DNA of 64,000 nucleotides from Neisseria weixii (GCF_002327085.1 NZ_CP023429.1:868001-932000); one strand, 5' to 3'; counted from the stretch's first letter, positions 29,517-39,239 are shown. The notes: a model not told the origin generated them from the sequence alone. Numbers and translations are program-made.

Positions 29517-30394
29517 ATGAATATTCCGCAGCATGCGCAAGCATTTTTGGCGCCGGCTAAATTAAACTTGGATTTGCGCATTACTGGTCGCCGAGCAGAC
29601 GGTTATCACGAATTGGAAAGTATTTTTTGTCTCATTAGTTTGTATGATACCGTTTATCTGGCCTTGCGCGATGATGGCCGGATTGTGCTGCATACGCCTG
29701 TCGAAGGGTGACGCAAGAGCAGGATTTGGCCTATCGTGCTGCTGCTGCCTTAAAAAAATATACCCAATCTGTCGGTGGTGTGGATATTTGGTTGGAAAAA
29801 AAGATTCCGATGGGTGGTGGATTGGGCGGCGGCAGCTCAGATGCGGCAACAGTTCTGCTGGCTTTGAACCGATTATGGCAATGCGGGCTAAGCGAACAAG
29901 AGCTGATTGATTTGGGCGTCACATTGGGTGCGGATGTGCCGTTTTTTATCTTCGGGCGCAGTGCATTTGCGCACGGTGTCGGTGAGAAATTAATCGAAAT
30001 AGATGTGCCAAAACAATGGTATGTTATTGTGAAGCCTGATGTGCATGTGGCGACCGGCAAAATTTTTTCCCATCCGCACTTGACACGCGATTCCAAACCA
30101 AGCATAATCCCTGCTTTCCAAGCATTAGAGCCGTTTCGCAATGATATGCAGGCGGTGGTGTTTCAGGAATATCCTGAAGTTTGGGAAGCTTATCTTGTGA
30201 TGTCGAAGCATGGTAAGGCATTAATGACCGGTTCCGGTGCGTGTGTGTTTGTACCCTGTCGGCATCAGCAAGAAGCAGAAAACATATACCGACAAGTTTC
30301 TAAAATATATGAAGCATATTGTGTTGAAGGCTTAGCTGTTCATCCTTTATTTCATGTATTAAGTGAGCCAGTTGGGGAGTCGTCAAGCGGTTAA
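29517..30394 (+). CDS. ispE: 4-diphosphocytidyl-2-C-methyl-D-erythritol kinase, one apparent frameshift
   Basis: IspE phosphorylates CDP-methylerythritol in the MEP pathway to isoprenoids. The N-terminal [22 protein letters not shown] and the GHMP ATP loop [17 protein letters not shown] are clear. The frame stops after LHTPVEG; adding one G to GGG at 29706-29708 restores [15 protein letters not shown] and about 292 residues. As an essential gene in this lineage it is unlikely to be dead. AAGGAGG overlaps the lolB stop. Confidence 0.93.
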
Positions 30395-30448
30395 GACACT
30401 GGATTTTGATTCCAGCATGCGAAGGTTCGAATCCTTCCTCCCCAGCCA
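30373..30448 (+). tRNA. tRNA-Gln (anticodon TTG), copy 1
   Basis: Full cloverleaf: acceptor TGGGGAG/CTCCCCA, anticodon stem CTGGA/TCCAG with loop TTTTGAT (anticodon TTG), T-loop GGTTCGAATCC, encoded CCA. It begins inside the last codons of ispE. Confidence 0.97.
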
Positions 30449-30460
30449 CCCACACTTTGT

Positions 30461-30536
30461 TGGGGAGTCGTCAAGCGGTTAAGACACTGGATTTTGATTC
30501 CAGCATGCGAAGGTTCGAATCCTTCCTCCCCAGCCA
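30461..30536 (+). tRNA. tRNA-Gln (anticodon TTG), copy 2
   Basis: Identical to copy 1, separated from it by the 12-base spacer cccacactttgt, so the unit repeats every 88 bases. Confidence 0.97.
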
Positions 30537-30548
30537 CCCACACTTTGT

Positions 30549-30624
30549 TGGGGAGTCGTCAAGCGGTTAAGACACTGGATTTTGATTCCAGCATGCGAAG
30601 GTTCGAATCCTTCCTCCCCAGCCA
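30549..30624 (+). tRNA. tRNA-Gln (anticodon TTG), copy 3
   Basis: Identical to copies 1 and 2, with the same 88-base period. A terminator follows immediately. Confidence 0.97.
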
Positions 30625-30628
30625 AATA

Positions 30629-30660
30629 AAAGCGTGTAAGTTTTCTTACACGCTTTTTTT
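30629..30660 (+). terminator. Rho-independent terminator after the tRNA-Gln genes
   Basis: Stem agcgtgtaag/cttacacgct, loop TTTT, followed by a run of seven T. Confidence 0.92.
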
Positions 30661-30809
30661 ATGTTGTAAATTGACGAATTTATCTGCTGAATTCTTGGGT
30701 TTACGCGCTATTGTGCGTATAATATTAACCTTAACGTCAAGGTGCAGACGCAGAGGAAAGCAAGATGTTTTCTGAGCAATGTTTGAATACAAAATCAGGT
30801 GAAAATGAT

Positions 30810-31799
30810 ATGGCCGCATATGATAGTTTGATGGTATTTACCGGTAATGCCAATCCCGATTTAGCCCAACGTGTTGTGAATCACCTGGATATTTCCTTGG
30901 GCGAGGCGAATGTAAGCAAATTCTCTGATGGTGAAGTTGCCATTGAATTATTGGAAAATGTACGCGGTCGCGATGTCTTCATTTTGCAGCCTACTTGTGC
31001 GCCAACCAATGACAATCTGATGGAAATTCTAACCATGGCTGATGCTTTGAAACGTGCATCTGCCGGTCGTATTACTGCCGCCATTCCTTATTTCGGCTAT
31101 GCACGCCAAGACCGCCGTCCGCGTTCGGTCCGTGTGCCGATTTCGGCTAAATTGGTTGCCAATATGCTGTATTCAGCCGGGATCGACCGTGTGTTGACCG
31201 TCGATTTACATGCCGACCAAATTCAGGGCTTTTTTGATATTCCAGTTGACAATATTTATGCTACGCCGGTTTTGCTGAATGATATTGCTCAGCAACGCAT
31301 CGAAAACCTGACTGTTGTCAGCCCTGATATCGGTGGTGTGGTGCGTGCCCGTGCAGTAGCCAAAGCGTTGAATGTGGACTTGGCGATTATCGATAAACGC
31401 CGCCCCAAAGCCAATGTTGCCGAAGTAATGAACATTATTGGTGATATCCAAGGCCGTACTTGTTTGATTATTGACGATATGATTGATACCGCCAATACCT
31501 TATGTAAAGCAGCCTCTGCGTTGAAAGAGCGCGGTGCTGAGCGTGTGTTGGCTTATGCAACGCATCCAGTATTCTCCGGCGCTGCCGTAGAGCGTATTTC
31601 ATCATCTGATATTGATCAGGTGGTGGTAACCGATACTATTCCTTTGTCGGAAGCAGCGAAAAATTGCGATCGCATCCGTCAAGTAACTATTGCCGGCTTG
31701 TTGGCTGAAACGGTTCGCCGTATCAGCAATGAAGAATCTGTGTCCTATCTTTTCAATGAAGAAGTGACCACAACCTTTGGCGGCATTTTGCTGCCATAA
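30810..31799 (+). CDS. prs: Ribose-phosphate pyrophosphokinase
   Basis: Prs makes PRPP from ribose 5-phosphate and ATP, the precursor for nucleotides, histidine and NAD. The 329-residue protein has the family's [20 protein letters not shown], the flexible loop [16 protein letters not shown], the metal motif [12 protein letters not shown] and the PRPP site [12 protein letters not shown]. Start [10 protein letters not shown] at 30810 fits the family; an in-frame start at 30765 adds 15 unlikely residues. Confidence 0.97.
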   Translation: MAAYDSLMVFTGNANPDLAQRVVNHLDISLGEANVSKFSDGEVAIELLENVRGRDVFILQPTCAPTNDNLMEILTMADALKRASAGRITAAIPYFGYARQDRRPRSVRVPISAKLVANMLYSAGIDRVLTVDLHADQIQGFFDIPVDNIYATPVLLNDIAQQRIENLTVVSPDIGGVVRARAVAKALNVDLAIIDKRRPKANVAEVMNIIGDIQGRTCLIIDDMIDTANTLCKAASALKERGAERVLAYATHPVFSGAAVERISSSDIDQVVVTDTIPLSEAAKNCDRIRQVTIAGLLAETVRRISNEESVSYLFNEEVTTTFGGILLP

Positions 31800-31864
31800 G
31801 CTCAATCGTCTTAAGCTGGTCGCGGCCGATGACGATATTTTTAATCTAATTGGAGTATTTTATT

Positions 31865-32437
31865 ATGTCATACGAAATTCAAGCTACTGTTCGTGAAGAT
31901 CAAGGCACTGGTGCGAGCCGCCGCCTGCGTCGCGAAGGTCAGATTCCTGCTATCTTGTACGGTGAAGGCCAAGATGCTGTGGCAATTGCAGTAGACCACA
32001 AAACCATGTACTACGCGTTGGAAAAAGAATCTTTCCACACCGCTTTGATTAAATTGACCTTGGACGGTAAAACCCAAGACGTTATCGTTCGTGATTTCCA
32101 AATGCACCCATTCCGTCAACAAGTTCAACACATCGACTTCCAAGCTGTTAAAGCTGATCAAAAAATCCGCATCCGTGTACCATTGCACGTGGTTAACGCT
32201 GAAAACTCTCAAGCAATCAAATTGCAAGGTGGCCGTGTTTCTTTGTTGAACACTTCAGTAGAAGTTTACGCTTTGCCTAAAGATATTCCTGCATTCTTGG
32301 AGTTGGATTGCGCTTCTGTTGTGGCTGGTGACATTTTGCACTTGTCAGACATCAAATTCCCAGAAGGCGTTGAAAGCGTTTCTCTGAAACGTGATGAAAA
32401 CTTGGCTGTTGCTGCCGTGACCGGTAAAAAACGCTAA
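31865..32437 (+). CDS. rplY: 50S ribosomal protein L25 (Ctc form)
   Basis: A 190-residue two-domain L25/Ctc that binds 5S rRNA. The N-terminal [20 protein letters not shown] and the C-terminal Ctc extension ([16 protein letters not shown]) are clear. ATG at 31865 follows a GGAG site. Its A/T-ending, regular codon use fits a highly expressed gene. It follows prs as in other Neisseria. Confidence 0.96.
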   Translation: MSYEIQATVREDQGTGASRRLRREGQIPAILYGEGQDAVAIAVDHKTMYYALEKESFHTALIKLTLDGKTQDVIVRDFQMHPFRQQVQHIDFQAVKADQKIRIRVPLHVVNAENSQAIKLQGGRVSLLNTSVEVYALPKDIPAFLELDCASVVAGDILHLSDIKFPEGVESVSLKRDENLAVAAVTGKKR

Positions 32438-32450
32438 GATTTTAAAATAA

Positions 32451-32480
32451 AAAAAGCCCGCATTGATTTGCGGGCTTTTT
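32451..32480 (+). terminator. Rho-independent terminator after rplY
   Basis: AAAAAGCCCGCA, short loop, TGCGGGCTTTTT: a strong GC stem with A and T runs on both sides. Confidence 0.93.
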
Positions 32481-32597
32481 ATTGTTTACTGGTTTTATTC
32501 TTTGATTTTGATAGGATTTATTGAGCTTTTCAAACAAAGGTAATTCAATGGATAAGTTAGCTAAATAGGGAGTTTGAGAAGTGAAAATTGTGAAATT

Positions 32598-32626
32598 AGG
32601 CCGTCTGAAATTATTTCAGACGGCCT
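32598..32626. terminator. Inverted DUS hairpin after the pilin operon
   Basis: AGGCCGTCTGAAATT and its inverse. It lies just downstream of the last minor pilin gene on the minus strand. Confidence 0.75.
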
Positions 32627-32640
32627 TTAGTGTTTATTTA

Positions 32641-33087
32641 TTATTTTTTATTTGAAATAGCCTCGCAATCAGAAAAGTCAGGCTGCTTACATTTTTCAGC
32701 ATTACCTAAGCTATCCATTCGAACTGATAATGTATAGCCACTATATGTAGGGCTGGCTGAAAGATTGTAACGGCGGCTTTTACCTTTATCTTCCAAGCTT
32801 CCATCAAATTCATATCGCTTAACTAATTCATCATCAACGCCATAACTTTTGGGGTCGTCTTTAAAAGCCGCTAGTTCTGCTGAGAGATCCAATGACGGGT
32901 TTTTAACCAGTTTGGTTTTAATTTGGTTATTTACACCGATCAAATCTGTATGGGCTTGAGTTAAATACCCTCTTTCAATATAACGATTGTAAGAAGGCAG
33001 GGCAATGGTTGCCAAAATACCGATAATGGCAACGGCAATCATCAATTCAATTAAGGTAAAGCCTTGATTATTTCTCATATTATTCAT
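32641..33087 (-). CDS. Type IV pilus minor pilin PilX/PilL-like
   Basis: A 148-residue minor pilin. A short leader ends in NNQG, followed by the class III cleavage motif G|FTLIEL and the hydrophobic helix MIAVAIIGILATIALPSY. The C-terminal part holds two cysteines (EKCKQPDFSDCEAI), which could close a D-region loop as in PilX. It is the last gene of the pilHIJK-X operon. Meningococcal PilX drives aggregation and gonococcal PilL occupies the same place; the sequence does not decide which role applies. Confidence 0.85.
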   Translation of the reverse strand: MNNMRNNQGFTLIELMIAVAIIGILATIALPSYNRYIERGYLTQAHTDLIGVNNQIKTKLVKNPSLDLSAELAAFKDDPKSYGVDDELVKRYEFDGSLEDKGKSRRYNLSASPTYSGYTLSVRMDSLGNAEKCKQPDFSDCEAISNKK

Positions 33088-33670
33088 TCGCTACGTAAGA
33101 CTGAAGCATAACGACAGTATTATTGTTTTTACCCCATGCTTTGGCAGTAACACGGTAAATGGTGCTGCCTTGAGAAGGATTAGTGCTGATGTATTCTATG
33201 ATATACACAGGTGTTTTGCTGACATTTTCAGCTTGAATATCATCGACGGGTTGGCCGTTTTCGTCAATATACAGTTTTTTGTCGGCCATGCGTTCCCATG
33301 CATTGCCTGTCGAGCTTTCTACTTCTATCGCATTGCTGCTTTCTGTTGGAACCACAGCATCGGGTGTTGCACAGAGCCCTTGTGTTTCTTCGTCACCAAT
33401 CATACCGAGACAATTAGCTTTAAAAGTAACTTTTTTATCATCAAACTCTAAAATTTTATTTTCGCCTTTTTGTAAAGCTGCTTCAGCTAAACTAAGCGCT
33501 AACTTTCTATCGGCCTCATTTGTGCTGATTCGTTGTTCAGTATTGTATGATTGCACAGCCGTTACTACCAGAAGAGCAATAACGATCATAATCATCAATA
33601 CGATGAAAAGAGCATAACCATGCTGGGAAGGCTGGGGTGCAAAATTATTTAAATGGCGTGATTTTCGCAT
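33080..33670 (-). CDS. pilK: Type IV pilus minor pilin assembly protein PilK
   Basis: A 196-residue protein with the PilX_N pattern of Pseudomonas PilX/Neisseria PilK: leader to QHG, then YALFIVLMIMIVIALLVVTAVQSYNTEQR and the helical LALSLAEAALQKGE. It lacks the usual TLIE motif but has the expected membrane helix. It is part of the minor pilin priming complex. It overlaps pilJ by about 22 bases and the next gene by 8. Confidence 0.87.
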   Translation of the reverse strand: MRKSRHLNNFAPQPSQHGYALFIVLMIMIVIALLVVTAVQSYNTEQRISTNEADRKLALSLAEAALQKGENKILEFDDKKVTFKANCLGMIGDEETQGLCATPDAVVPTESSNAIEVESSTGNAWERMADKKLYIDENGQPVDDIQAENVSKTPVYIIEYISTNPSQGSTIYRVTAKAWGKNNNTVVMLQSYVANE

Positions 33671-34563
33671 ACGTTGCCTCCTCTTACTGAAGCTTCAATA
33701 TTATAGGCAGTGGCATTGTCGGTACCCAATTGTATTTGAATCAATGCGGGGGTAGTTCCATCCGTAGAGGAAGTTGTATTTGTCCGTAAGGTATCTTCAC
33801 GTGTAAAGGTTTCTTGGCTGGTGGTAGAAGCAGCCAGATTACGGCAATTGTCGGTATTATCTATATAAAAATAATTGATATTCATTGATTGAACATCTTT
33901 CATTAAAAGCTGTGGATCACCCCAGTTGCCAGTTTCATGATTCAGTTGGAAACGATAGAGGCCTGTTTGATTATTAAAAGAACCCACAGCATAAGCAGAA
34001 ACGACATGTTGCAATGTTGAAATAGCGCCATTCGTTTCATTATTGGTAATTTTTAAAGCTGATTTTGCAGTCGTTAAGTCGGTAATACTGCTATTTTTAG
34101 CTATGCTGTTACAGCTACTGGCGATATTGGCATTGCTGCCAGTTGCATCTATTCCGTATTGGAAGATTAATGCATTATTAGCAGTGGCAGGAGAAAAACC
34201 TGAATAATTCACCTCAGCTTGTGAAATCGGAACCATTTTATCGTTGACGATATTGTTGCTTAAGGAAAAAGATGCATTGGAATCATCAGCTACGACTGTG
34301 CTATCTGCATAGTTAGCCATATTGAAACAACCAAAGCTGCCCGCCATGCGCGCATCACGGCTCAGTAAAGTAGCGGCGCTACGTAAGTCTTGCTGAATGC
34401 TTAAACGTGAAGTCGCTGCATTATTCAGATTGCGAGCAGTAAAATAAGTTGAAGTAACTGCCATTAGAACAATCATGCTTAATGCGCTGGCGACTAAAAA
34501 TTCAATCAGGCTGAAGCCTTGCATTTTAGGTGGGTGAGTAAAAGTAGGGCGTTTATTTTTCAT
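33649..34563 (-). CDS. pilJ: Type IV pilus minor pilin PilJ (PilW family)
   Basis: A 304-residue minor pilin of the PilW type. The leader ends KMQG, followed by FSLIEFLVASALSMIVLMAV, and then the PilW hallmark SRDARMAGSFGCFNM. The rest is a large Ser/Asn/Thr-rich pseudopilin domain. It forms part of the pilus tip or initiation complex with PilH, PilI and PilK. It starts two bases after pilI ends. Confidence 0.88.
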   Translation of the reverse strand: MKNKRPTFTHPPKMQGFSLIEFLVASALSMIVLMAVTSTYFTARNLNNAATSRLSIQQDLRSAATLLSRDARMAGSFGCFNMANYADSTVVADDSNASFSLSNNIVNDKMVPISQAEVNYSGFSPATANNALIFQYGIDATGSNANIASSCNSIAKNSSITDLTTAKSALKITNNETNGAISTLQHVVSAYAVGSFNNQTGLYRFQLNHETGNWGDPQLLMKDVQSMNINYFYIDNTDNCRNLAASTTSQETFTREDTLRTNTTSSTDGTTPALIQIQLGTDNATAYNIEASVRGGNVCENHAI

Positions 34564-34565
34564 TG

Positions 34566-35198
34566 TTATTCCGTAACGCGTGACTGATGAGTATAAACAA
34601 TAAAGTTTCCTGAGCTTTTTAGCTCACTGTTGTTTTGTTCTTCTTCAGCATCGATTAGCCATAGTACTTTAACGACGGTATCACCATTACCGCTACATTT
34701 CGCATCGAATGAGCTTTCATAAGTAGGTTCATTACCGGAATTATCTCGACAAATGGCAAAGTGAAGTTGTGCATCTGGAAGCGCATTCGATATAGCAGTT
34801 GAAAATGATGCAATTTGTGCATTTGCAAGCTCTTGCTTAGTCATTTTCTCATTACTTTTGTATGTTCCATTTACTTTTTTACTAGGGCTGGTAAGGTAAT
34901 GGTCATAAGATTTCAGCGTTCGTCCAGTTTCTGCGCCTGAACTATCTGTTTCTGCCGATAAAACCGGATTAATTAACATGCCTTCAATTAAATTCTGTGT
35001 AATTTGAGAAACGATGGTTTGCGTTTCGCCCTCACGAACGCTGGAAACGGCACGCAACTGTACAGAGAGTAAGGCAAGAATGCCGATGGCCAAAACAAAC
35101 ATGGAAATCAAGACTTCAATCAAAGTCATACCTTGTTGATTGACTTTCAGACGGCCTTGCTGCTGAGAAGAAAAGAGTAATGTCGTTGTTTTCATCAT
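34566..35198 (-). CDS. pilI: Type IV pilus minor pilin PilI (PilV type)
   Basis: About 210 residues. The prepilin site is NQQG|MTLIEVLISMFVLAIGILALLS. The leader is long and includes GRLK, encoded by a DUS. Start at 35198 (MMKTTT) lies directly after the pilH stop; an earlier in-frame start would overlap pilH. The C-terminal domain has two cysteines (AICRDNSG and FDAKCSG). Confidence 0.87.
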   Translation of the reverse strand: MMKTTTLLFSSQQQGRLKVNQQGMTLIEVLISMFVLAIGILALLSVQLRAVSSVREGETQTIVSQITQNLIEGMLINPVLSAETDSSGAETGRTLKSYDHYLTSPSKKVNGTYKSNEKMTKQELANAQIASFSTAISNALPDAQLHFAICRDNSGNEPTYESSFDAKCSGNGDTVVKVLWLIDAEEEQNNSELKSSGNFIVYTHQSRVTE

Positions 35199-35200
35199 TG

Positions 35201-35863
35201 TTATTTTTCGGAATATTGGCAAATATCACGCGAGTCGGATTTGGCGCAGATTTCTACACGCCCGCTGCCGTCGATAAACACTACTTTGGAGCGGTTTTTT
35301 TTATCATCGTCACTCTTTGCGCGGGCATCGGTTAAGATAATTTGAGTGTAACCACTAGGTGTAGGAAAAGTATCTGTCGCAGAAGGTGAATTATTCCAAC
35401 GCACAAAGTTACCGTTAGGTAGGAAAGTCCAGCGCGCGGTGCTATCGGTCGTTTTGCTGCCGCTAAAAGGGTAGACATAATAGTTATGGTTTACGCGATC
35501 GTTGTCTTTGCTGTTTAAGATGATGGCACGCAATTGAATATCGTTGGCGCGTTCATATTGGTTGTTTTTATCCGAATCGGCAAAAGCCATCAAACCTTGA
35601 TTGCCGAAACTTGTGTTACAGCTACCATTAGATTTGCCGTCTTTTTTAATTTGAACCGGACAAACATAAACCGGAAGATTCAGGCGAACGGCTTCGCTGC
35701 GGGCGAAGCGCAGTAGATTGGCGATTTGTTCCGCATTGCTGGCTACGCGGCGCGATGCGATCCATTGGCTCATATTGGGAAGGGCGATGACGGCCATGAT
35801 TGCGATGATGGCAATCACGACCAGCAGTTCGATAAGGGTAAAACCTTTTTGTTTGGCGTGCAT
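35201..35863 (-). CDS. pilH: Type IV pilus minor pilin PilH (FimT/GspH type)
   Basis: The first gene of the minor pilin operon, 220 residues. The leader MHAKQKG is followed by FTLIELLVVIAIIAIMAVIALP and the GspH-type segment RRVASNAEQIANLLRFARSEAVR. Such pilins start pilus assembly. Its neighbour upstream on the same strand is dnaB, as in meningococcus. Confidence 0.88.
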   Translation of the reverse strand: MHAKQKGFTLIELLVVIAIIAIMAVIALPNMSQWIASRRVASNAEQIANLLRFARSEAVRLNLPVYVCPVQIKKDGKSNGSCNTSFGNQGLMAFADSDKNNQYERANDIQLRAIILNSKDNDRVNHNYYVYPFSGSKTTDSTARWTFLPNGNFVRWNNSPSATDTFPTPSGYTQIILTDARAKSDDDKKNRSKVVFIDGSGRVEICAKSDSRDICQYSEK

Positions 35864-36028
35864 GAGTATCGGTAAGTTTGGCGGAAGTTTATCGGTAATG
35901 TTGGTAATGCTTGGTTTTATATTTTATATTTGTTTATATGCGTGTTACGCGTATTTCATTCTAAACGATATTGCCAAGCATTGCCTAATAAAATATGAAA
36001 AACGCTTAGTTTGGCGGGAGAATCTGTC

Positions 36029-37435
36029 TCAATCTTCCATCAATGCGGATTCGGGAACATAGGCAGCGTTGTCAAATTTGGTGAATTGCCCCATCCAAGT
36101 CAGGTGGACTTTGCCTGTCGGACCATTACGGTGTTTGCCGATAATACATTCTGCCAAGCCTTTAAGTGGCGATTCAGGGTTGTAGTATTCGTCGCGATAC
36201 ATAAACATAATCAAGTCGGCATCCTGCTCGATGGCACCGGATTCACGCAAGTCGGACATCATCGGGCGTTTGTCGGTGCGTTGCTCGACGGTACGGCTCA
36301 GCTGCGACAGTGCAATCACAGGCACTTGCAATTCTTTGGCCAAGGCTTTGAGCGAGCGGGAGATTTCGCCCAATTCGGATGCGCGGTTGTCGGATCGGCC
36401 GGAGCCGGACATCAATTGCAGGTAGTCGATCACAATCAAGCCCAGTTTGCCGTTAAACTGGCGCGCTAAGCGGCGGGCGCGGGCGCGCAGCTCAAGTGCG
36501 GTCAAACCAGGCGTTTCGTCGATATACATCGGCGCGTTGGTAAGCTTAATCACAGCTTCGTTGAAATTAAGCCAATGCTGGTCTTGCAGGTTGCCGGTTT
36601 TTAAAACCTGTTGATCGACGCGGCCGACGGAGCTTAATACGCGCATCACCAATTGCGCGGCGCCCATTTCCATCGAAAAGACGGCAACGGGTAATTGTGC
36701 TTCCACGGCAACGTGTTCGGCAATATTGATGGAAAATGCGGTTTTACCCATAGACGGGCGGCCGGCGACGATAATCAGATCGCCCGGTTGCAGGCCGGAA
36801 GTTTTTTTGTCCAAATCGATAAAACCGGTGGAAATGCCGGTAACTTCTTCGGGATTCTCACGCGAATAGAGCATGTCGATTTTGGCAACCACTTCGTCCA
36901 ACACATCAGGCATACTTAAAAAGCCTTGCTTGGATTTGGCGGTGCTTTCAGCGATTTGGAACACTTTGTTTTCAGCTTCGTCTAAAAGCTGGTCGGCGGT
37001 ACGGCCTTGGGGATTATAAGCGCTGCGGGCGATTTCGGTACCTACTTCGGCCAATTGGCGCATGATGGAGCGTTCGCGCACGATTTCGGCGTAGCGGCGG
37101 ATATTGGCGGCAGAAGGGGTGTTTTGCGCCAAAGTAATCAGGTAATTGAAGCCGCCTGCTGCTTCCAGTTCGTCATTGCGTTCTAAGGCTTCCTGCACGG
37201 TAATGACGTCGGCCGGGCGGCTTTCGTTCACCAGCATGGCGATGGCGCGGAAAATCAGGCGGTGCTCGTGACGATAGAAGTCTTCGCCGGTGACAACATC
37301 TGCGATTCTGTCCCATGCTGCGTTTTCCAACAGCAGGCCGCCCAAAACCGATTGCTCGGCTTCCATCGAATGCGGCGGCAAGGCCAAAGCCGTGACTTCG
37401 CGGTCTTCAGACGGCATGTCAAGATAATCGTTCAT
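36029..37435 (-). CDS. dnaB: Replicative DNA helicase DnaB
   Basis: DnaB (468 residues) is the hexameric fork helicase. The N-terminal domain begins PPHSMEAEQSVLGGLLLEN; the RecA-like domain has Walker A VAGRPSMGKTAFS, Walker B LIVIDYLQLM and the arginine finger region near QLSRTVEQR. No intein is present. It is divergent from sodB. Confidence 0.97.
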   Translation of the reverse strand: MNDYLDMPSEDREVTALALPPHSMEAEQSVLGGLLLENAAWDRIADVVTGEDFYRHEHRLIFRAIAMLVNESRPADVITVQEALERNDELEAAGGFNYLITLAQNTPSAANIRRYAEIVRERSIMRQLAEVGTEIARSAYNPQGRTADQLLDEAENKVFQIAESTAKSKQGFLSMPDVLDEVVAKIDMLYSRENPEEVTGISTGFIDLDKKTSGLQPGDLIIVAGRPSMGKTAFSINIAEHVAVEAQLPVAVFSMEMGAAQLVMRVLSSVGRVDQQVLKTGNLQDQHWLNFNEAVIKLTNAPMYIDETPGLTALELRARARRLARQFNGKLGLIVIDYLQLMSGSGRSDNRASELGEISRSLKALAKELQVPVIALSQLSRTVEQRTDKRPMMSDLRESGAIEQDADLIMFMYRDEYYNPESPLKGLAECIIGKHRNGPTGKVHLTWMGQFTKFDNAAYVPESALMED

Positions 37436-37604
37436 GGCGTTTTATCCCCAAAAAGTGCTTTGAATAAGAGACTGCTATTATATCGTAGTATAAGTTTAAT
37501 TGGTTTTTTAAAGCCGAGACGGGTAGAATAAGGGACGTTACCTTGTAAAGGGTAATACACACGACCAAAAGATAATTCATATATCAATAAATAGGAGTAT
37601 CAAT

Positions 37605-38186
37605 ATGGAACACAAACTGCCTGAATTGCCATACGCTTTGGACGCTCTGGAGCCACATTTGTCTAAAGAAACGCTGGAATACCACTACGGCAAACACCAT
37701 CAAACCTACATCACCAATCTGAACAACCAAATCAAAGGCACTGAATTTGAAGAAATGCCTTTGGAAGAAATCGTGAAAAAATCTTCAGGCGGCGTGTTTA
37801 ACAACGCAGCCCAAACTTGGAACCACACTTTCTACTGGCTGGGCTTCACACCTAAAGGCCGACAAAAGCCTGTAGGCGAATTGGCTGCGGCCATTGATGC
37901 CAAGTGGGGCAGCTTTGAAGCATTCCAAGAGGCATTCAACGCTTGCGCAGCCGGTACGTTTGGTTCGGGCTGGGCTTGGTTGGTGAAAACCCCTGCGGGT
38001 GAGTTGGATTTGGTATCGACTTCTAACGCAGCTACGCCGCTGACCACTGAAAACACCCCATTACTGACTTGCGACGTTTGGGAACATGCTTACTACATCG
38101 ACTACCGCAACAGCCGTCCTAACTACCTGAAAGGTTTCTGGGAAATCGTAAATTGGGATGAAGTGGCGAAACGCTTTGCCGCTTAA
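37605..38186 (+). CDS. sodB: Superoxide dismutase [Fe]
   Basis: SodB (193 residues) removes superoxide in the cytoplasm. Metal ligands are the His in HYGKHHQTY, the His in [11 protein letters not shown], and Asp/His in [24 protein letters not shown] and the Gly-rich FGSGWAWLV point to the iron type. AGGAG precedes the start. It lies opposite dnaB, as in meningococcus. Confidence 0.96.
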   Translation: MEHKLPELPYALDALEPHLSKETLEYHYGKHHQTYITNLNNQIKGTEFEEMPLEEIVKKSSGGVFNNAAQTWNHTFYWLGFTPKGRQKPVGELAAAIDAKWGSFEAFQEAFNACAAGTFGSGWAWLVKTPAGELDLVSTSNAATPLTTENTPLLTCDVWEHAYYIDYRNSRPNYLKGFWEIVNWDEVAKRFAA

Positions 38187-38209
38187 TGCTGATTGATAGA
38201 TGATCAACC

Positions 38210-38244
38210 AAGGCTGTCTGAAACTGATTTCAGGCGGCTTTTTT
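38210..38244 (+). terminator. Degenerate DUS-like hairpin after sodB
   Basis: AAGGCTGTCTGAAAC with TTTCAGGCGGCTTTTTT: DUS pair with one change on each arm, followed by six T. Confidence 0.7.
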
Positions 38245-38306
38245 ATATGATAATCAGAATATTATGTTATAAGATGGAACGCGTTTATCTATAAAATCAA
38301 AAGGCT

Positions 38307-38375
38307 GAGGCCTTTGCAAAATCCCTATTTGGGGCACATTTCTTTGCTGTGCGCTGCTCGAAAGCTTGCCTATCT
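38307..38375. mobile_element. Truncated family A element
   Basis: Begins GAGGCCTTTGCAAAA and continues with ggggcacatttctttg, gtgcgctgctcgaaa and gcttgcctatct, matching the first half of the element at 16290. The second half and right end are missing; it stops just before the lipoprotein gene. Confidence 0.65.
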
Positions 38376-38388
38376 CAATTATCGCGAA

Positions 38389-38814
38389 TTAATATTCCTG
38401 CTCAACCGTATAGCTTGGCTGCTGAATAGCATAAGGTGCCGTTGTTTCGCGGGTATTGCCGTATTCATCAATGGTGATGTAGCGTGGCTGTGGTGCGGTT
38501 TGTGCCGGATGGTTTGTTTGGTAAACAGTCGGTGTATTCGACTGATAAGGATAAGGGCTGCTTTGCGGCTGGCGATAAGCCGGCTGCTCGGCAACTTTTT
38601 CTTTCCGCTTTTCTTTGCGCGATTTTTTCTGTTCTTTTTTATCGTCGTCATCACCATCGGGGATGGCCGCGTCAATCAATGCGCCAGTGCCTTTGACTGC
38701 CAATTTTCCAGCTGTCAGAACAGTAGTGGCTGCTAAATCGGCAGCCGCACCTACTACGCAACCGCTCAAGGCAAACGATACGATGAGCGGCAAAATCAGG
38801 GTATTGAGTTTCAT
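38389..38814 (-). CDS. Small lipoprotein with charged and proline/glutamine-rich tail
   Basis: A 141-residue lipoprotein. Signal peptide and lipobox LSGC at residues 15-18 are followed by VVGAAADLAATTVLTAGKLAVKGTGALIDAAI, a short hydrophobic or amphipathic region seen in Neisseria lipoproteins of the NF038104 type (from memory). Then come DGDDDDKKEQKKSRKEKRKE and a Pro/Gln/Tyr-rich tail. Start at 38814 touches the stop of the upstream gene (TGATG). The function is unknown. Confidence 0.8.
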   Translation of the reverse strand: MKLNTLILPLIVSFALSGCVVGAAADLAATTVLTAGKLAVKGTGALIDAAIPDGDDDDKKEQKKSRKEKRKEKVAEQPAYRQPQSSPYPYQSNTPTVYQTNHPAQTAPQPRYITIDEYGNTRETTAPYAIQQPSYTVEQEY

Positions 38815-39152
38815 CACTTTGGGCACCCGCAATGGTCATCGTGGTCATGGCTGCCGTAACCGACCACTGCCTCGTGCCAAGCATCGTCGTCGCCGTCAAA
38901 TTCTTCCACTTCGTTAAATTCACCGTTTTCGACCAAAGCCACCAGTTCGTCCAAGCTGTCGGCACCTTCTACCCAGAAACACGGAATATCGGGCGGGGTA
39001 TCGGGCGCTAAGAGGGCGGCGAGGCCTTCGTGCCAAGCAATCCAATAGCCGTTGGCCGTTTCGATAAATTGCGCATCAGGGTGGATGGTTTCGTTTTCAG
39101 TGCCGATGAGCATGCGCTCGGCGATGTTTGCTTGGAAGGATAAGGTTTGCAT
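38814..39152 (-). CDS. Hypothetical acidic protein with His/Cys tail
   Basis: A 112-residue cytoplasmic protein without recognised family. It is acidic in the middle (NGEFNEVEEFDGDDDAWHE) and ends HDHDDHCGCPK, a plausible metal-binding tail. It is translationally linked to the following lipoprotein gene by a TGATG overlap. Confidence 0.7.
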   Translation of the reverse strand: MQTLSFQANIAERMLIGTENETIHPDAQFIETANGYWIAWHEGLAALLAPDTPPDIPCFWVEGADSLDELVALVENGEFNEVEEFDGDDDAWHEAVVGYGSHDHDDHCGCPK

Positions 39153-39211
39153 ATCTGCTTTCTGTTTATCGGAGAATATCAGCCGCTATTGTAATAGGCC
39201 GTCTGAAAAAA

Positions 39212-39239
39212 ATACAGCCGCACTTTCATGCGGCTGTAT
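39212..39239 (-). terminator. Rho-independent terminator (minus strand)
   Basis: Stem of 11 bp (atacagccgca and inverse) followed on the minus strand by a T run and a DUS. It is the original end of the gene whose remnant lies just upstream. Confidence 0.75.

Noticed and set aside
30373..30624. 88-base repeats as CRISPR or other array
   Set aside because: Each unit folds as a complete tRNA-Gln with encoded CCA and identical spacers.
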